This document shows, one piece after another, positions 1 to 5,831 of a stretch of 6,976 nt of DNA. Below the pieces are notes generated by a model. It was given only the letters and a program-made list of their open reading frames with translations. It did no database searches and was not told where the DNA came from. The translations under genes were made by a program, and so were the position numbers. The stretch's first letter is position 1. Each line of letters begins with the position of its first letter. This stretch comes from Bacillota bacterium (GTDB taxonomy: Bacteria > Bacillota > Clostridia > Oscillospirales > Ruminococcaceae). Location: NCBI GenBank assembly GCA_023456995.1, contig JAEWNU010000151.1, positions 1 through 6,976 of the forward strand, written 5' to 3'.

Positions 1-1
1 G

Positions 2-823
2 CCTACGGTCACGCAACATATCCGCTACCTTGAAGAGGAATACGACTGTAAGCTGTTTTCTTACATTGGTAAGACGCTATCGCTAACCCCACAGGGTGAG
101 CGGCTGCGGGATTTTGCGCTTTCGATGTCATATAACAGCCAATGCATACAAGAACGCATGCGACAAGGGCGAAAGCAGCAACCCGTTATGCGGATTGGGG
201 CAACTAAGACTATAGGCGAATTTGTCATCGGGCCAATACTCAGCGCCTATCTGCGAGAGAATCCCGAACGCCGACTCAGCCTTCAAGTGGATAACACCCA
301 TACATTGCTTGGCTTGCTTGAACGCGGAGAGCTTGATTTTGCTGTGGTTGAAGGATTTTTTGATAAGTCAAAATATGGGTATCGGCTCTATAAAAACGAG
401 ACGTTTTTCGGCGTGTGCGCTGCAGATCACCCGCTGGCCGACCGTGTGCTGACAATAGACGATATTATGACGCAGAATATTATCATCCGAGAGCCAGGTT
501 CGGGCACTCGCGCCATTTTTGAGCAGCTTTTAAAGCAGCACAACTACTCGTTTGAAAGTATTGCGCAGACCACCGTTATTAGCGATTTTGCAGTTATTAA
601 ACAACTAGTCTGCGATCAAATTGGTATTGCATTTTTGTATGAGCCGGTGGTGCACGCCGAATTAAAAAACGGTAAGCTAAAAAAGCTGCGCCTGGATTGT
701 ATGCAGGCCCAGCGAGAATTTAACTATGTGTTCTTAAAAGACGCATTGTTTTTGAATGAATGGCAAGCCTTTCTTCACGGGGGCGAAGAGTCGCTTATTT
801 GCCGAGAAGGTATCAAGAGTTGA
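2..823 (+). CDS. LysR-family transcriptional regulator, 5' end missing
   Basis: A LysR-type regulator: a DNA-binding protein whose activity is normally set by a small effector bound in its C-terminal domain. The reading frame is open from base 2, so the ATG at base 125 is internal and not the start. The first visible residues (PTVTQHIRYLEEEYDCKLF, then LTPQGERL) are the second half of the LysR winged helix-turn-helix. A linker helix follows, and from about residue 60 of the fragment (MRIGATKTIGEFVIGPIL) comes the periplasmic-binding-protein-like effector domain, including the typical REPGSGTR stretch. The fragment is 273 residues; LysR proteins are usually near 300, so roughly 25-30 N-terminal residues lie outside the window. 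The stop TGA is at 821-823, followed by a hairpin shared with the convergent chemoreceptor gene. LysR targets are often encoded divergently next door, but that side is off the window, so the effector and regulon cannot be inferred. Confidence 0.93.
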   Translation, partial: PTVTQHIRYLEEEYDCKLFSYIGKTLSLTPQGERLRDFALSMSYNSQCIQERMRQGRKQQPVMRIGATKTIGEFVIGPILSAYLRENPERRLSLQVDNTHTLLGLLERGELDFAVVEGFFDKSKYGYRLYKNETFFGVCAADHPLADRVLTIDDIMTQNIIIREPGSGTRAIFEQLLKQHNYSFESIAQTTVISDFAVIKQLVCDQIGIAFLYEPVVHAELKNGKLKKLRLDCMQAQREFNYVFLKDALFLNEWQAFLHGGEESLICREGIKS

Positions 824-831
824 GAGATTGC

Positions 832-874
832 AAAAACCCCCTGCCTTAAAAATTAAAGACAGGGGGTTGGTTTT
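832..874. terminator. Bidirectional intrinsic terminator between LysR and chemoreceptor genes
   Basis: A perfect 9-bp stem AACCCCCTG (835-843) / CAGGGGGTT (860-868), extended by a short CTT/AAG pairing inside the loop. On the minus strand it is followed by TTTTT (832-836), and on the plus strand by GG then TTTT (871-874), so it can stop both convergent genes. It is the better fit for the minus-strand chemoreceptor gene, whose stop codon (873-875) lies next to the stem. Confidence 0.85.
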
Positions 875-2996
875 AATATTTTGATGAAGTAAAAGTGGAC
901 ATTTCTTCGGGGGCAATCTCATCCAAAAGAAAAGGCTCTTCAGTGTTATCGAAACACAGCTTAAATTTTTTGAGTTCGTTATTTAGCATTTCAGACTGGC
1001 CAAACAGTTCTTCACTGGCTGCAGCACTTTGTTCTGCAGTGGCGGAATTCGTCTGCACCACAACCGAAACCTGATCGATACCTTGTGTAATTTGAGAGAT
1101 GGCCAAAGCCTGTTCCGAGGAGGAACGATCGATTTCTTCAATGTTGGTTTTTACCAGCATTGCTTTCTCCGCGACGGTCTTAAGCGATTTGGCAGTCTCC
1201 TGCGCGACTTTAGAACCTTGTGTGACCTCATCAACTGAACCTTTTATCAACGCAGTGGTCTGTTTTGCTGCCTCGGCAGACTTGCTGGCGAGATTTCGCA
1301 CTTCGTCTGCCACAACGGCAAAGCCCTTGCCGGCCTCGCCTGCTCTGGCAGCTTCCACTGCCGCATTGAGTGCAAGAATATTGGTTTGAAACGCGATATC
1401 CTCAATTACCTTGATGATTTTACCAATCTGGTTAGAGGACTGGTTAATGGCGTCCATCGAATGCAGCATCTTTTCCATATAGCTGTTGCTCTCGCTGATG
1501 CCCAAGACGGCCTCATCCACACGGCTTGCAGCCTGATGAACCTGTGCCGCATTATTTTGAATGCCCTTTGAAACTTCGCTGATGGAAGCTGAAAGCTCTT
1601 GAATGGCAGCCGCCTGCTCAGTTGCACCCTGCGACATAGCTTGGGCGCCGCTGGAAATCTGGCTGGCTCCGGAAGAAACCTGATTAGAAATAGTCTGAAT
1701 ACGCTGCATAGTCCGGTTTAAGGCTTCAACAATTTCTGTCATTGCAGTACTGATCGGCACAAAATCACCAGAAAAATTGACGCTTGTTGTTATGTTTAAA
1801 TTGCATTGAGAAATCTCCCCTAAAACACGAGAGATTTCACCTATATAATTTTGTAATGTAGCAGCGGTACCCTTTAAACTGGCGGCAATGTCGCTAAGCT
1901 CGTTGTCCTGCGTGATATTCAGCTCAGCTGCCAAATTGCCTTTACCCAATTCTTGAGAGAAATGAACAATGCCCGCAACCGGCTTTAGTGATACTCTCAA
2001 CAAAAGCGCTGACAATACAGCTAGTGCTACAATTCCGGCAATTGCGATTGCCATCACCAGCAAGATGATTTGTTGTGATGCTGCCAGTGCCTCTGAGCGG
2101 TTAACCACAAATGCGCTTGACCAGTTTTGATCCAGGCCGTTAACAGTAATCGGCTCAAAAATCTCAATAGCATTGCCACCGAATACACGGTTTTCAGTGT
2201 AATGCATATGCCCCTGCCCGGTAGCAATTGCGTTTGAGAGCTCAGCATTATCGCTTTCGAATTGTGACCCAAAGAGCGAACGATCAGCTGTATGGGTGAC
2301 GTGATTTTTATTATTGGTCAGTATAAAGCTATATGCGGTTTCATAATTGTTGGTGTCATAAGGTAGGCTATTGAGTGTTTCAGTCAGTATATCGCAGTTT
2401 GCGACGCCGATGAAGGCGCCATTATGGTCAAAAATAGGGTTGCTGATGGTGATTAGCCAAAGAGTCTCGCCGTTAGAAAGTTGGTATGAATAGGGCTCTG
2501 TTATATGTGCTGAGAGCATTTCCTTACTTCTGGCGTAATAATCTCCATCGCGGTAGGTCGCGTAGTCATTGCCAACATCCATCAAGAGCTTGTCACCGTC
2601 TCGGTAGACATAATAAGATAATCCGTCGGGCGTGTTGGGAAAATACCGATTCGGTTCTGCAGCAAAATAAGCTGAAAAAATCCTAGGATCATCCAGTACC
2701 GAATGTAACGCTTTTTTAATCATCATTTCGGCGTTTGCTGTATCCAAGAACAGATATCTTTCAAATTCCTGGGATAGCGCGTCGGAGGTTGTCTGCATGG
2801 TATTTAAATACTCACCGGCTATTGAGGCGTTTTTAGTTGCTAAAAAATCAACTTGCTTTTCAATCATTCCGTTAGTCAAATCTGTTAGTGCTACCGCCAA
2901 AACGGAGACCATTAGAAGCATAACCAGAAAAATGCAGGCGATCATTTTTGCAGGAACAGCGAACGAGAGCTTTTTCATTGCTTTTTTGATTTTCAC
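873..2996 (-). CDS. Methyl-accepting chemotaxis protein (membrane chemoreceptor, Cache-type sensor)
   Basis: A transmembrane chemoreceptor that senses an extracellular ligand and controls the CheA kinase through CheW. In the 707-residue form: a short basic N-terminus, TM1 at about 18-37, an extracellular domain at about 38-308 whose length and pattern fit a double Cache domain, TM2 at about 309-333, HAMP at about 334-387, then the long coiled-coil signalling domain. The conserved hairpin tip is plain at about 532-570 ([20 protein letters not shown], then [13 protein letters not shown]). Likely methylation helices lie at about 458-472 and 650-664. There is no C-terminal CheR-tethering pentapeptide; the protein ends TSSKY. 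In the membrane-distal Cache lobe the region at about 148-157 ([10 protein letters not shown]) lacks the R-x-W pattern of amino-acid-binding dCache sensors, so the ligand is open. The frame allows a GTG start at 3020, but the GTG at 2996 has GGGGTG six bases upstream and is preferred; an ATG at 2978 is a weaker option. The gene has its own sigma-A-like promoter. No other chemotaxis gene is in the window. Confidence 0.95.
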   Translation of the reverse strand: MKIKKAMKKLSFAVPAKMIACIFLVMLLMVSVLAVALTDLTNGMIEKQVDFLATKNASIAGEYLNTMQTTSDALSQEFERYLFLDTANAEMMIKKALHSVLDDPRIFSAYFAAEPNRYFPNTPDGLSYYVYRDGDKLLMDVGNDYATYRDGDYYARSKEMLSAHITEPYSYQLSNGETLWLITISNPIFDHNGAFIGVANCDILTETLNSLPYDTNNYETAYSFILTNNKNHVTHTADRSLFGSQFESDNAELSNAIATGQGHMHYTENRVFGGNAIEIFEPITVNGLDQNWSSAFVVNRSEALAASQQIILLVMAIAIAGIVALAVLSALLLRVSLKPVAGIVHFSQELGKGNLAAELNITQDNELSDIAASLKGTAATLQNYIGEISRVLGEISQCNLNITTSVNFSGDFVPISTAMTEIVEALNRTMQRIQTISNQVSSGASQISSGAQAMSQGATEQAAAIQELSASISEVSKGIQNNAAQVHQAASRVDEAVLGISESNSYMEKMLHSMDAINQSSNQIGKIIKVIEDIAFQTNILALNAAVEAARAGEAGKGFAVVADEVRNLASKSAEAAKQTTALIKGSVDEVTQGSKVAQETAKSLKTVAEKAMLVKTNIEEIDRSSSEQALAISQITQGIDQVSVVVQTNSATAEQSAAASEELFGQSEMLNNELKKFKLCFDNTEEPFLLDEIAPEEMSTFTSSKY

Positions 2997-3010
2997 AATT
3001 TTCACCCCAT
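2997..3010 (-). promoter_or_regulatory. Ribosome binding site that decides the chemoreceptor start
   Basis: On the minus strand GGGGTG (3003-3008) lies six bases before GTG 2994-2996. No Shine-Dalgarno site precedes the upstream GTG (3018-3020) or the downstream ATG (2976-2978). The same 13-base string ATGGGGTGAAAAT is found just before the ATG of the small HTH gene at 5745, which supports this start choice. Confidence 0.65.
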
Positions 3011-3040
3011 TAAGTTGCACTTTCGATGTTTTGTGACTTC

Positions 3041-3069
3041 ATTATACTCTATGCAAATAAAAAAGGCAA
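3041..3069 (-). promoter_or_regulatory. Sigma-A-type promoter of the chemoreceptor gene
   Basis: Minus strand: -35 TTGCCT (3064-3069), a 17-base spacer, and a perfect -10 TATAAT (3041-3046). Transcription would begin near 3034, about 38 bases before the chosen GTG start. It does not look like a FliA/sigma-D motility promoter, which chemoreceptor genes often use. Confidence 0.7.
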
Positions 3070-3151
3070 AATTTTTAATCCAAAATAGTAAAAATAATAC
3101 ATGGAAAATTGCCACAGAACAAAAATACAACTCTTCAAGGGATATTGACAT

Positions 3152-3373
3152 CTAAATTTTAAAATAGATCATAATCGCAACAACAATACCAGCCAAGCAA
3201 TAAAGATCTATCAGTTGCGATGCAATGCCAAAAACTGTCCCTAAAAGCGGCAGCCAGCTCAGCAAACCCAGCACGATACCGGTTGCAACCGATGCTGCAA
3301 TGTAGATAACTACGATAATCAAAAGTGTTTTAAGATCATGAGCTTTTGCGCTCAAAGGAAAAAATGCTCTCAC
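3152..3373 (-). CDS. Small membrane protein of unknown function (73 residues)
   Basis: Not assigned to a characterised family. The protein has a short polar N-terminus (about residues 1-15), then two long hydrophobic segments: about 16-38 (LLIIVVIYIAASVATGIVLG) and about 42-71 (ending in LAGIVVAIMIYFKI), joined by a short turn with LSWLPLLG. It is likely an integral membrane protein with two spans. Similar-looking short hydrophobic proteins with an LLSW(I/L)PLLG-like centre are, from memory, common unnamed proteins in Clostridia. The start is GTG at 3371-3373, with GGGGAG (3381-3386) seven bases upstream on the minus strand, a strong ribosome site that supports a real gene. It lies downstream of the thioredoxin terminator; no convincing promoter of its own was seen between 3387 and 3428, so it may depend on read-through or a weak promoter. 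No terminator hairpin is visible after its TAG before the chemoreceptor promoter. Confidence 0.8.
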   Translation of the reverse strand: MRAFFPLSAKAHDLKTLLIIVVIYIAASVATGIVLGLLSWLPLLGTVFGIASQLIDLYCLAGIVVAIMIYFKI

Positions 3374-3422
3374 AATAAATCTCCCCGGTTCTAATTTTTG
3401 TACAACATCAAATGTGCGTTAG

Positions 3423-3450
3423 AAAAAAGGCGGACGCTTAGCAGTCCGCC
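3423..3450 (-). terminator. Intrinsic terminator of the thioredoxin gene
   Basis: Minus strand: a perfect 7-bp stem GGCGGAC / GTCCGCC (3444-3450 with 3429-3435), an 8-base loop, then TTTTTT (3423-3428). It begins 16 bases after the thioredoxin stop codon at 3466-3468. Confidence 0.92.
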
Positions 3451-3465
3451 TGATCCCCATCATTT

Positions 3466-3773
3466 TTATTTAATCATGTTTAAAATTTCCGCTTTTGGTT
3501 TTGCACCGACAGTGGTAGAAGCAATTTTCCCGTCCTTGATGACAACCAGCGTCGGAATACTCATAATCTTGAATTGGGCTGCCAGTTCCGGCTGTTCGTC
3601 GACGTTACCTTACCCACCTTTGCGTGAGAAATTTCCTGCGAAATTTCATCGACGACAGGAGAAACCATACGGCAAGGACCACACCAGGGCGCCCAAAAGT
3701 CAAGCAGCACCGGGATGTCGGATTTTAGAACTTCTTTTTCAAAATTATCCTTTGTAACGACCATAACAGACAT
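3466..3773 (-). pseudogene. trxA: Thioredoxin, broken by a one-base deletion (or sequencing error)
   Basis: A thioredoxin: a small cytosolic dithiol-disulfide oxidoreductase, reduced by thioredoxin reductase. It starts at ATG 3771-3773 with a perfect GGGAGG seven bases upstream. The first frame gives [11 protein letters not shown] with the active site Cys31-Gly-Pro-Cys34 and the buried Asp25, up to KVGKV at residue 56, then turns into unrelated sequence and stops at 3561. Adding one base at 3605/3606 restores the family sequence: [20 protein letters not shown], with cis-Pro74, then VVIKDGKIASTTVG and a natural TAA at 3466-3468. The restored protein is 102 residues, the normal length. The upstream promoter and downstream terminator are intact. 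Without the correction the product lacks the cis-proline and the C-terminal half of the fold and would not work. Every other family residue is kept, so either a very recent mutation or a read/consensus error fits. The tip of the shift is not a slippery heptamer, so programmed frameshifting is unlikely. Confidence 0.9.
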
Positions 3774-3806
3774 TTTAAAACCTCCCTTGCTAGTGTTAGC
3801 ATCTTT

Positions 3807-3835
3807 ATTTTACCCGATTTTTGCCAGTAAGTCAA
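3807..3835 (-). promoter_or_regulatory. Sigma-A-type promoter of the thioredoxin gene
   Basis: Minus strand: -35 TTGACT (3830-3835), exactly 17 bases of spacer, and -10 TAAAAT (3807-3812). This gives a leader of about 27 bases to the ATG, with the GGGAGG site inside it. Confidence 0.8.
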
Positions 3836-3931
3836 AAAATAAAAAAATATTTTGGGATAAAAAACGCACAGTTGAAAATCAATAAACGTTTAAAAGAATC
3901 ATTGTTTCACCTGTCGGGTGGTTTCTCCTGA

Positions 3932-3960
3932 TTGACTTCAATCTTTCTATTTGTTAGTAT
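3932..3960 (+). promoter_or_regulatory. Sigma-A-type promoter of the 28-codon ORF unit
   Basis: Plus strand: -35 TTGACT (3932-3937), a 17-base spacer, and -10 TAGTAT (3955-3960). Predicted transcription start is near 3967, about 34 bases before the GTG start at 4001. The AT-rich stretch 3836-3931 between this promoter and the divergent thioredoxin promoter holds only a weak CACC/GGTG hairpin (about 3908-3919). Confidence 0.6.
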
Positions 3961-4000
3961 ATTTGCATAGCTATATAAAAACGTAATTAGAGGTGATCTT

Positions 4001-4087
4001 GTGAAAAGAGTGATTGCGTTGGTTCTTGCACTCATGATAATGTTTTCAGGGATTGGCGCTTTGATAGGCAGTTTGTATTTGAATTAA
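4001..4087 (+). CDS. Candidate 28-residue hydrophobic small protein
   Basis: Not recognised. A short ORF reads MKRVIALVLALMIMFSGIGA followed by LIGSLYLN, with a TAA at 4085-4087. It starts with GTG at 4001 preceded by an excellent ribosome site, GAGGTGAT (3990-3997). The product has two basic residues and then a continuous hydrophobic span of about 20 residues, so it would be a single-pass membrane peptide; it has no room for a mature domain after a signal peptide. It is flanked by a sigma-A-like promoter ending at 3960 and a strong terminator at 4122-4166, so it has a transcription unit of about 200 bases to itself. Possible identities are a small membrane regulator, a type I toxin-like peptide, or the decayed N-terminus of a longer secreted protein. 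No antisense promoter was evident. The translation signals, not homology, are the support. Confidence 0.5.
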   Translation: MKRVIALVLALMIMFSGIGALIGSLYLN

Positions 4088-4121
4088 TTTTGTGTTGTTC
4101 CATAAAAGTATGTGTTGAAAG

Positions 4122-4166
4122 CAAATGCAGTATCCGTTTATTTAAAACGGAACTGCATTTGTTTTT
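4122..4166 (+). terminator. Strong intrinsic terminator after the 28-codon ORF
   Basis: A two-part stem: CAAATGCAG (4122-4130) pairs with CTGCATTTG (4153-4161), a small internal bulge follows, then TCCGTTT pairs with AAACGGA closing a short loop. TTTTT (4162-4166) comes directly after. It lies 35 bases after the ORF stop, and separates this unit from the solute-binding gene downstream. Confidence 0.88.
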
Positions 4167-4204
4167 AGTATATTAAAGACGTGATTTGATAACCGAGGCA
4201 AGTA

Positions 4205-4234
4205 TTTACTTTTGCATGTGGGGCAACATAAAAT
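4205..4234 (+). promoter_or_regulatory. Possible promoter of the solute-binding protein gene
   Basis: Plus strand: TTTACT (4205-4210), 18 bases, then TAAAAT (4229-4234). Small inverted repeats overlap both elements: AAGTA/TACTT (4200-4211) and CAACA/TGTTG (4224-4240), which could be regulator sites. The match is moderate and the leader to the ATG would be about 150 bases. The rest of 4241-4380 shows an 8-bp palindrome TTGCGCAA (4255-4262) and nothing else I can name. Confidence 0.3.
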
Positions 4235-4393
4235 TTGTTGAATGTTATTTATTTTTGCGCAACTTAAAAACATGTGTGCGTAGAAATCGAATACAAGATC
4301 GCTTACTGACAAAATGCCATATTACTTACATGCAACTTCTAATGTTTGATCATTGGCCATGCAGAACATTAAAAATAGAGAGTGATAACTATC

Positions 4394-5407
4394 ATGAACA
4401 AAGTATCATCTGTTGCTGTTGCGGTTACAATTATTTTGGGCGTTGCCGGCTGTGGGTGGGGCAATTCCAGAGATTTATCAAGTGGAACATCTGGAAATTC
4501 GTCGCCGGTGGCGTCTACATGGAAACCCACGAAAGATATTAAGGTTATTGTCGCTTATAAGACCGGTTCAGGAACCGATACCAGTGCCCGCGTGTTGTTG
4601 GCTAATGCTAAAAAGTATATTGGGCAATCGCTCGTAGTTGAAAACTCTGATGGAGCCGACGGCAAAATAGGCTATACGGCGTTAGCGCGTGCTAAACCGG
4701 ATGGTTATACGATAGGCTTTATCAATCTGCCCACCTTTACCACGCTGGCACTTGACCCCGATTCACCCTTTAATATCAAAAGTGTGGTACCAATCTGCAA
4801 CCATCTTTCTGAGCCGTCGGTTGTTGTCGTTAAAAACGACAGTCCCTACAATACATTGCAGGATTTAATAGATGATTGCAAGACTCGTCAGCTCAAGTGT
4901 TCCACAAATGGCAACAGAGCGTCTAATCATACCGGCGCTCAGTTATTTGCGAAGTCCGCTGGTTTTGAATACAAAGCTGTCCCCTATGGCGGGACAGCCG
5001 ACCAGTTGCAGGCGTTGAGCCAGGACGAGGTGGATTTTTCGGTTCCGAAGGTCGGCGATCTAACTTCGATGGTAACGGGGGACAATCCTGAACTGCGTAT
5101 GCTCGCTGTCTTCACAGAAAATCGTATGAAAAAATATCCCGATGTCCCCACCATGAAGGAGCTGGGTCTGATCGACACATGGTATGGCTCCTCGCGTGCA
5201 TTGGTTGCACCCGCCAATACCCCTCAGGAGATTATTGATTTTTATGCTGAGGCATTTAAAAAAACGATGGAAGATCAGAAGTGCATTGACGACCATGAAC
5301 TGGCGGGATTTTCAATGGCATATATGGGGCCTGACGCGCTCGCGGATTTGCTTGCGGCGCAGGATGCTTTTTGCCGCGATGTCGTTGTCACACTGTATCA
5401 GGATTGA
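4394..5407 (+). CDS. Tripartite tricarboxylate transporter substrate-binding lipoprotein (TctC/Bug family)
   Basis: An extracytoplasmic solute-binding protein of the TctC/Bug family, which captures carboxylates or similar small molecules and normally hands them to the TctA/TctB membrane permease. The N-terminus MNKVSSVAVAVTIILGVAGC is a lipoprotein signal with lipobox VAGC, so Cys20 should be lipidated and the protein anchored outside the membrane. A Ser/Gly-rich linker (about 21-42) leads into the family core: WKPTKDIKVIVAYKTGSGTD (the usual form is P-F-x-x-G-G-x-x-D), VVENSDGADGKIGYTALARA, KPDGYTIGF, then YGGTADQLQAL in the middle and YPDVPTMKELG near the C-terminus. The 337 residues fit the family. 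I chose ATG 4394 because it opens directly into the signal peptide and has a GAGAGTGAT-like ribosome site upstream; a GTG at 4382 would add four residues. No tctA or tctB gene is adjacent, and a terminator follows, so this is an orphan binding protein here. Substrate unknown. Confidence 0.93.
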   Translation: MNKVSSVAVAVTIILGVAGCGWGNSRDLSSGTSGNSSPVASTWKPTKDIKVIVAYKTGSGTDTSARVLLANAKKYIGQSLVVENSDGADGKIGYTALARAKPDGYTIGFINLPTFTTLALDPDSPFNIKSVVPICNHLSEPSVVVVKNDSPYNTLQDLIDDCKTRQLKCSTNGNRASNHTGAQLFAKSAGFEYKAVPYGGTADQLQALSQDEVDFSVPKVGDLTSMVTGDNPELRMLAVFTENRMKKYPDVPTMKELGLIDTWYGSSRALVAPANTPQEIIDFYAEAFKKTMEDQKCIDDHELAGFSMAYMGPDALADLLAAQDAFCRDVVVTLYQD

Positions 5408-5471
5408 TTGCCGGTGCAGTCAAAAAAGGTAACGAAGTCACTTCCGTGTTAGAAACTTTACTATATATGAA

Positions 5472-5511
5472 AAGCCGCAAGACAGTTTTCTTTTACACTG
5501 TTTTGCGGCTT
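5472..5511. terminator. Bidirectional terminator between tctC-like and HTH genes
   Basis: A 15-bp stem with one G-U pair: AAGCCGCAAGACAGT (5472-5486) with ACTGTTTTGCGGCTT (5497-5511), and a 10-base T-rich loop. It sits between two convergent genes. On the minus strand the stem runs into CTTTTC; on the plus strand the T tract is weak (CTTGAATT). Confidence 0.8.
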
Positions 5512-5532
5512 CTTGAATTAGTCATTAAAGAT

Positions 5533-5745
5533 TTATGGCTGCTCATCGTCCTCTATATACTCAATGAGCTGGCCCGGCTGGCACTTCATAATTTTGCATA
5601 ATTTTCCGAGTGTTTCGGTGGTGATGGGGTTATCATGTCTGATTCTATGCAGGGTTGGCGATTCAATTCCCTGATTTGCTAAATAATAATAAGAAATATG
5701 GTGTTCTTTCATAAATTGACGCATCGGACTAAAAGAAATTGGCAT
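5533..5745 (-). CDS. Small Cro/C1-type helix-turn-helix regulator (70 residues)
   Basis: A single-domain DNA-binding protein of the Cro/C1 type, close in layout to the short HTH_26 (YozG-like) regulators of Firmicutes. Helices 1-2 at about residues 6-25 (SPMRQFMKEHHISYYYLANQ) are followed by the recognition region GIESPTLHRIRHDNPITTET (26-45) and the closing helix LGKLCKIMKCQPGQLIEYIE (46-65). The ending CQPGQLIEY is typical of this group. The C-terminus is acidic (EDDEQP). The ATG at 5743-5745 has GGGGTG five bases upstream. It is divergent from the AbrB-like gene, with 86 bases between start codons that contain a perfect 16-bp palindrome, so it probably controls itself, the AbrB-like gene, or both. 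No effector or toxin partner is visible. Confidence 0.88.
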   Translation of the reverse strand: MPISFSPMRQFMKEHHISYYYLANQGIESPTLHRIRHDNPITTETLGKLCKIMKCQPGQLIEYIEDDEQP

Positions 5746-5762
5746 ATTTTCACCCCATATTT

Positions 5763-5768
5763 ATTATA
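5763..5768 (-). promoter_or_regulatory. Possible -10 element of the HTH gene
   Basis: Minus strand TATAAT lies 17 bases before the ATG. The -35 position (5786-5791, GTAATA) is a poor match, which may mean activation is needed. Transcription would begin at or just before the GGGGTG ribosome site, giving a very short leader. A second minus-strand TATAAT lies in the palindrome (5796-5801) but has no -35 either. Confidence 0.35.
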
Positions 5769-5774
5769 TGGAGC

Positions 5775-5803
5775 TTGCTATTTTCTATTACAGTAATTAT
5801 AAT
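5775..5803 (+). promoter_or_regulatory. Promoter of the AbrB-like gene
   Basis: Plus strand: -35 TTGCTA (5775-5780), a 17-base spacer, and -10 TATAAT (5798-5803), giving a leader of about 22 bases that includes the GGAGGG ribosome site (5820-5825). An alternative is ATTACA (5787-5792), 16 bases, and TATAAT (5809-5814). The palindrome at 5792-5807 covers the -10 of the first or the spacer of the second. Confidence 0.55.
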
Positions 5804-5807
5804 TACT
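5792..5807. promoter_or_regulatory. Perfect 16-bp palindrome, probable operator
   Basis: AGTAATTATAATTACT reads the same on both strands with no central gap. It lies between two divergent regulator genes and overlaps the plus-strand promoter core in either reading of that promoter, while sitting just upstream of the minus-strand promoter. A dimer of the adjacent HTH protein, or the AbrB-like protein, could bind here and block the AbrB-like gene. That binding is inference; the symmetry and position are seen directly. Confidence 0.6.
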
Positions 5808-5831
5808 ATATAATTGATTGGAGGGTTAGAC

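Noticed and set aside
125..823. ATG 125 as the start of the LysR gene
   Set aside because: The same frame is open back to base 2 and encodes the LysR helix-turn-helix, so the real start is left of the window.
3600..3612. Programmed frameshifting in thioredoxin
   Set aside because: No X-XXY-YYZ slippery heptamer or following stem is seen at the shift, and thioredoxins are not known to use recoding.
3398..3757. 119-residue plus-strand ORF across the thioredoxin region
   Set aside because: It is antisense to the thioredoxin gene and includes the terminator hairpin; the minus strand encodes WCGPC and the rest of the family pattern.
4186..4542. 118-residue plus-strand ORF overlapping the start of the TctC-like gene
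   Set aside because: Its second half runs out of frame through the well-supported lipoprotein gene, its first half shows no family features and it has no ribosome site; it is a chance frame.
5420..5465. Continuation of coding sequence after the TctC stop codon
   Set aside because: An overlapping frame runs on past the stop, but it has no ribosome site or recognisable motif and enters the terminator hairpin.
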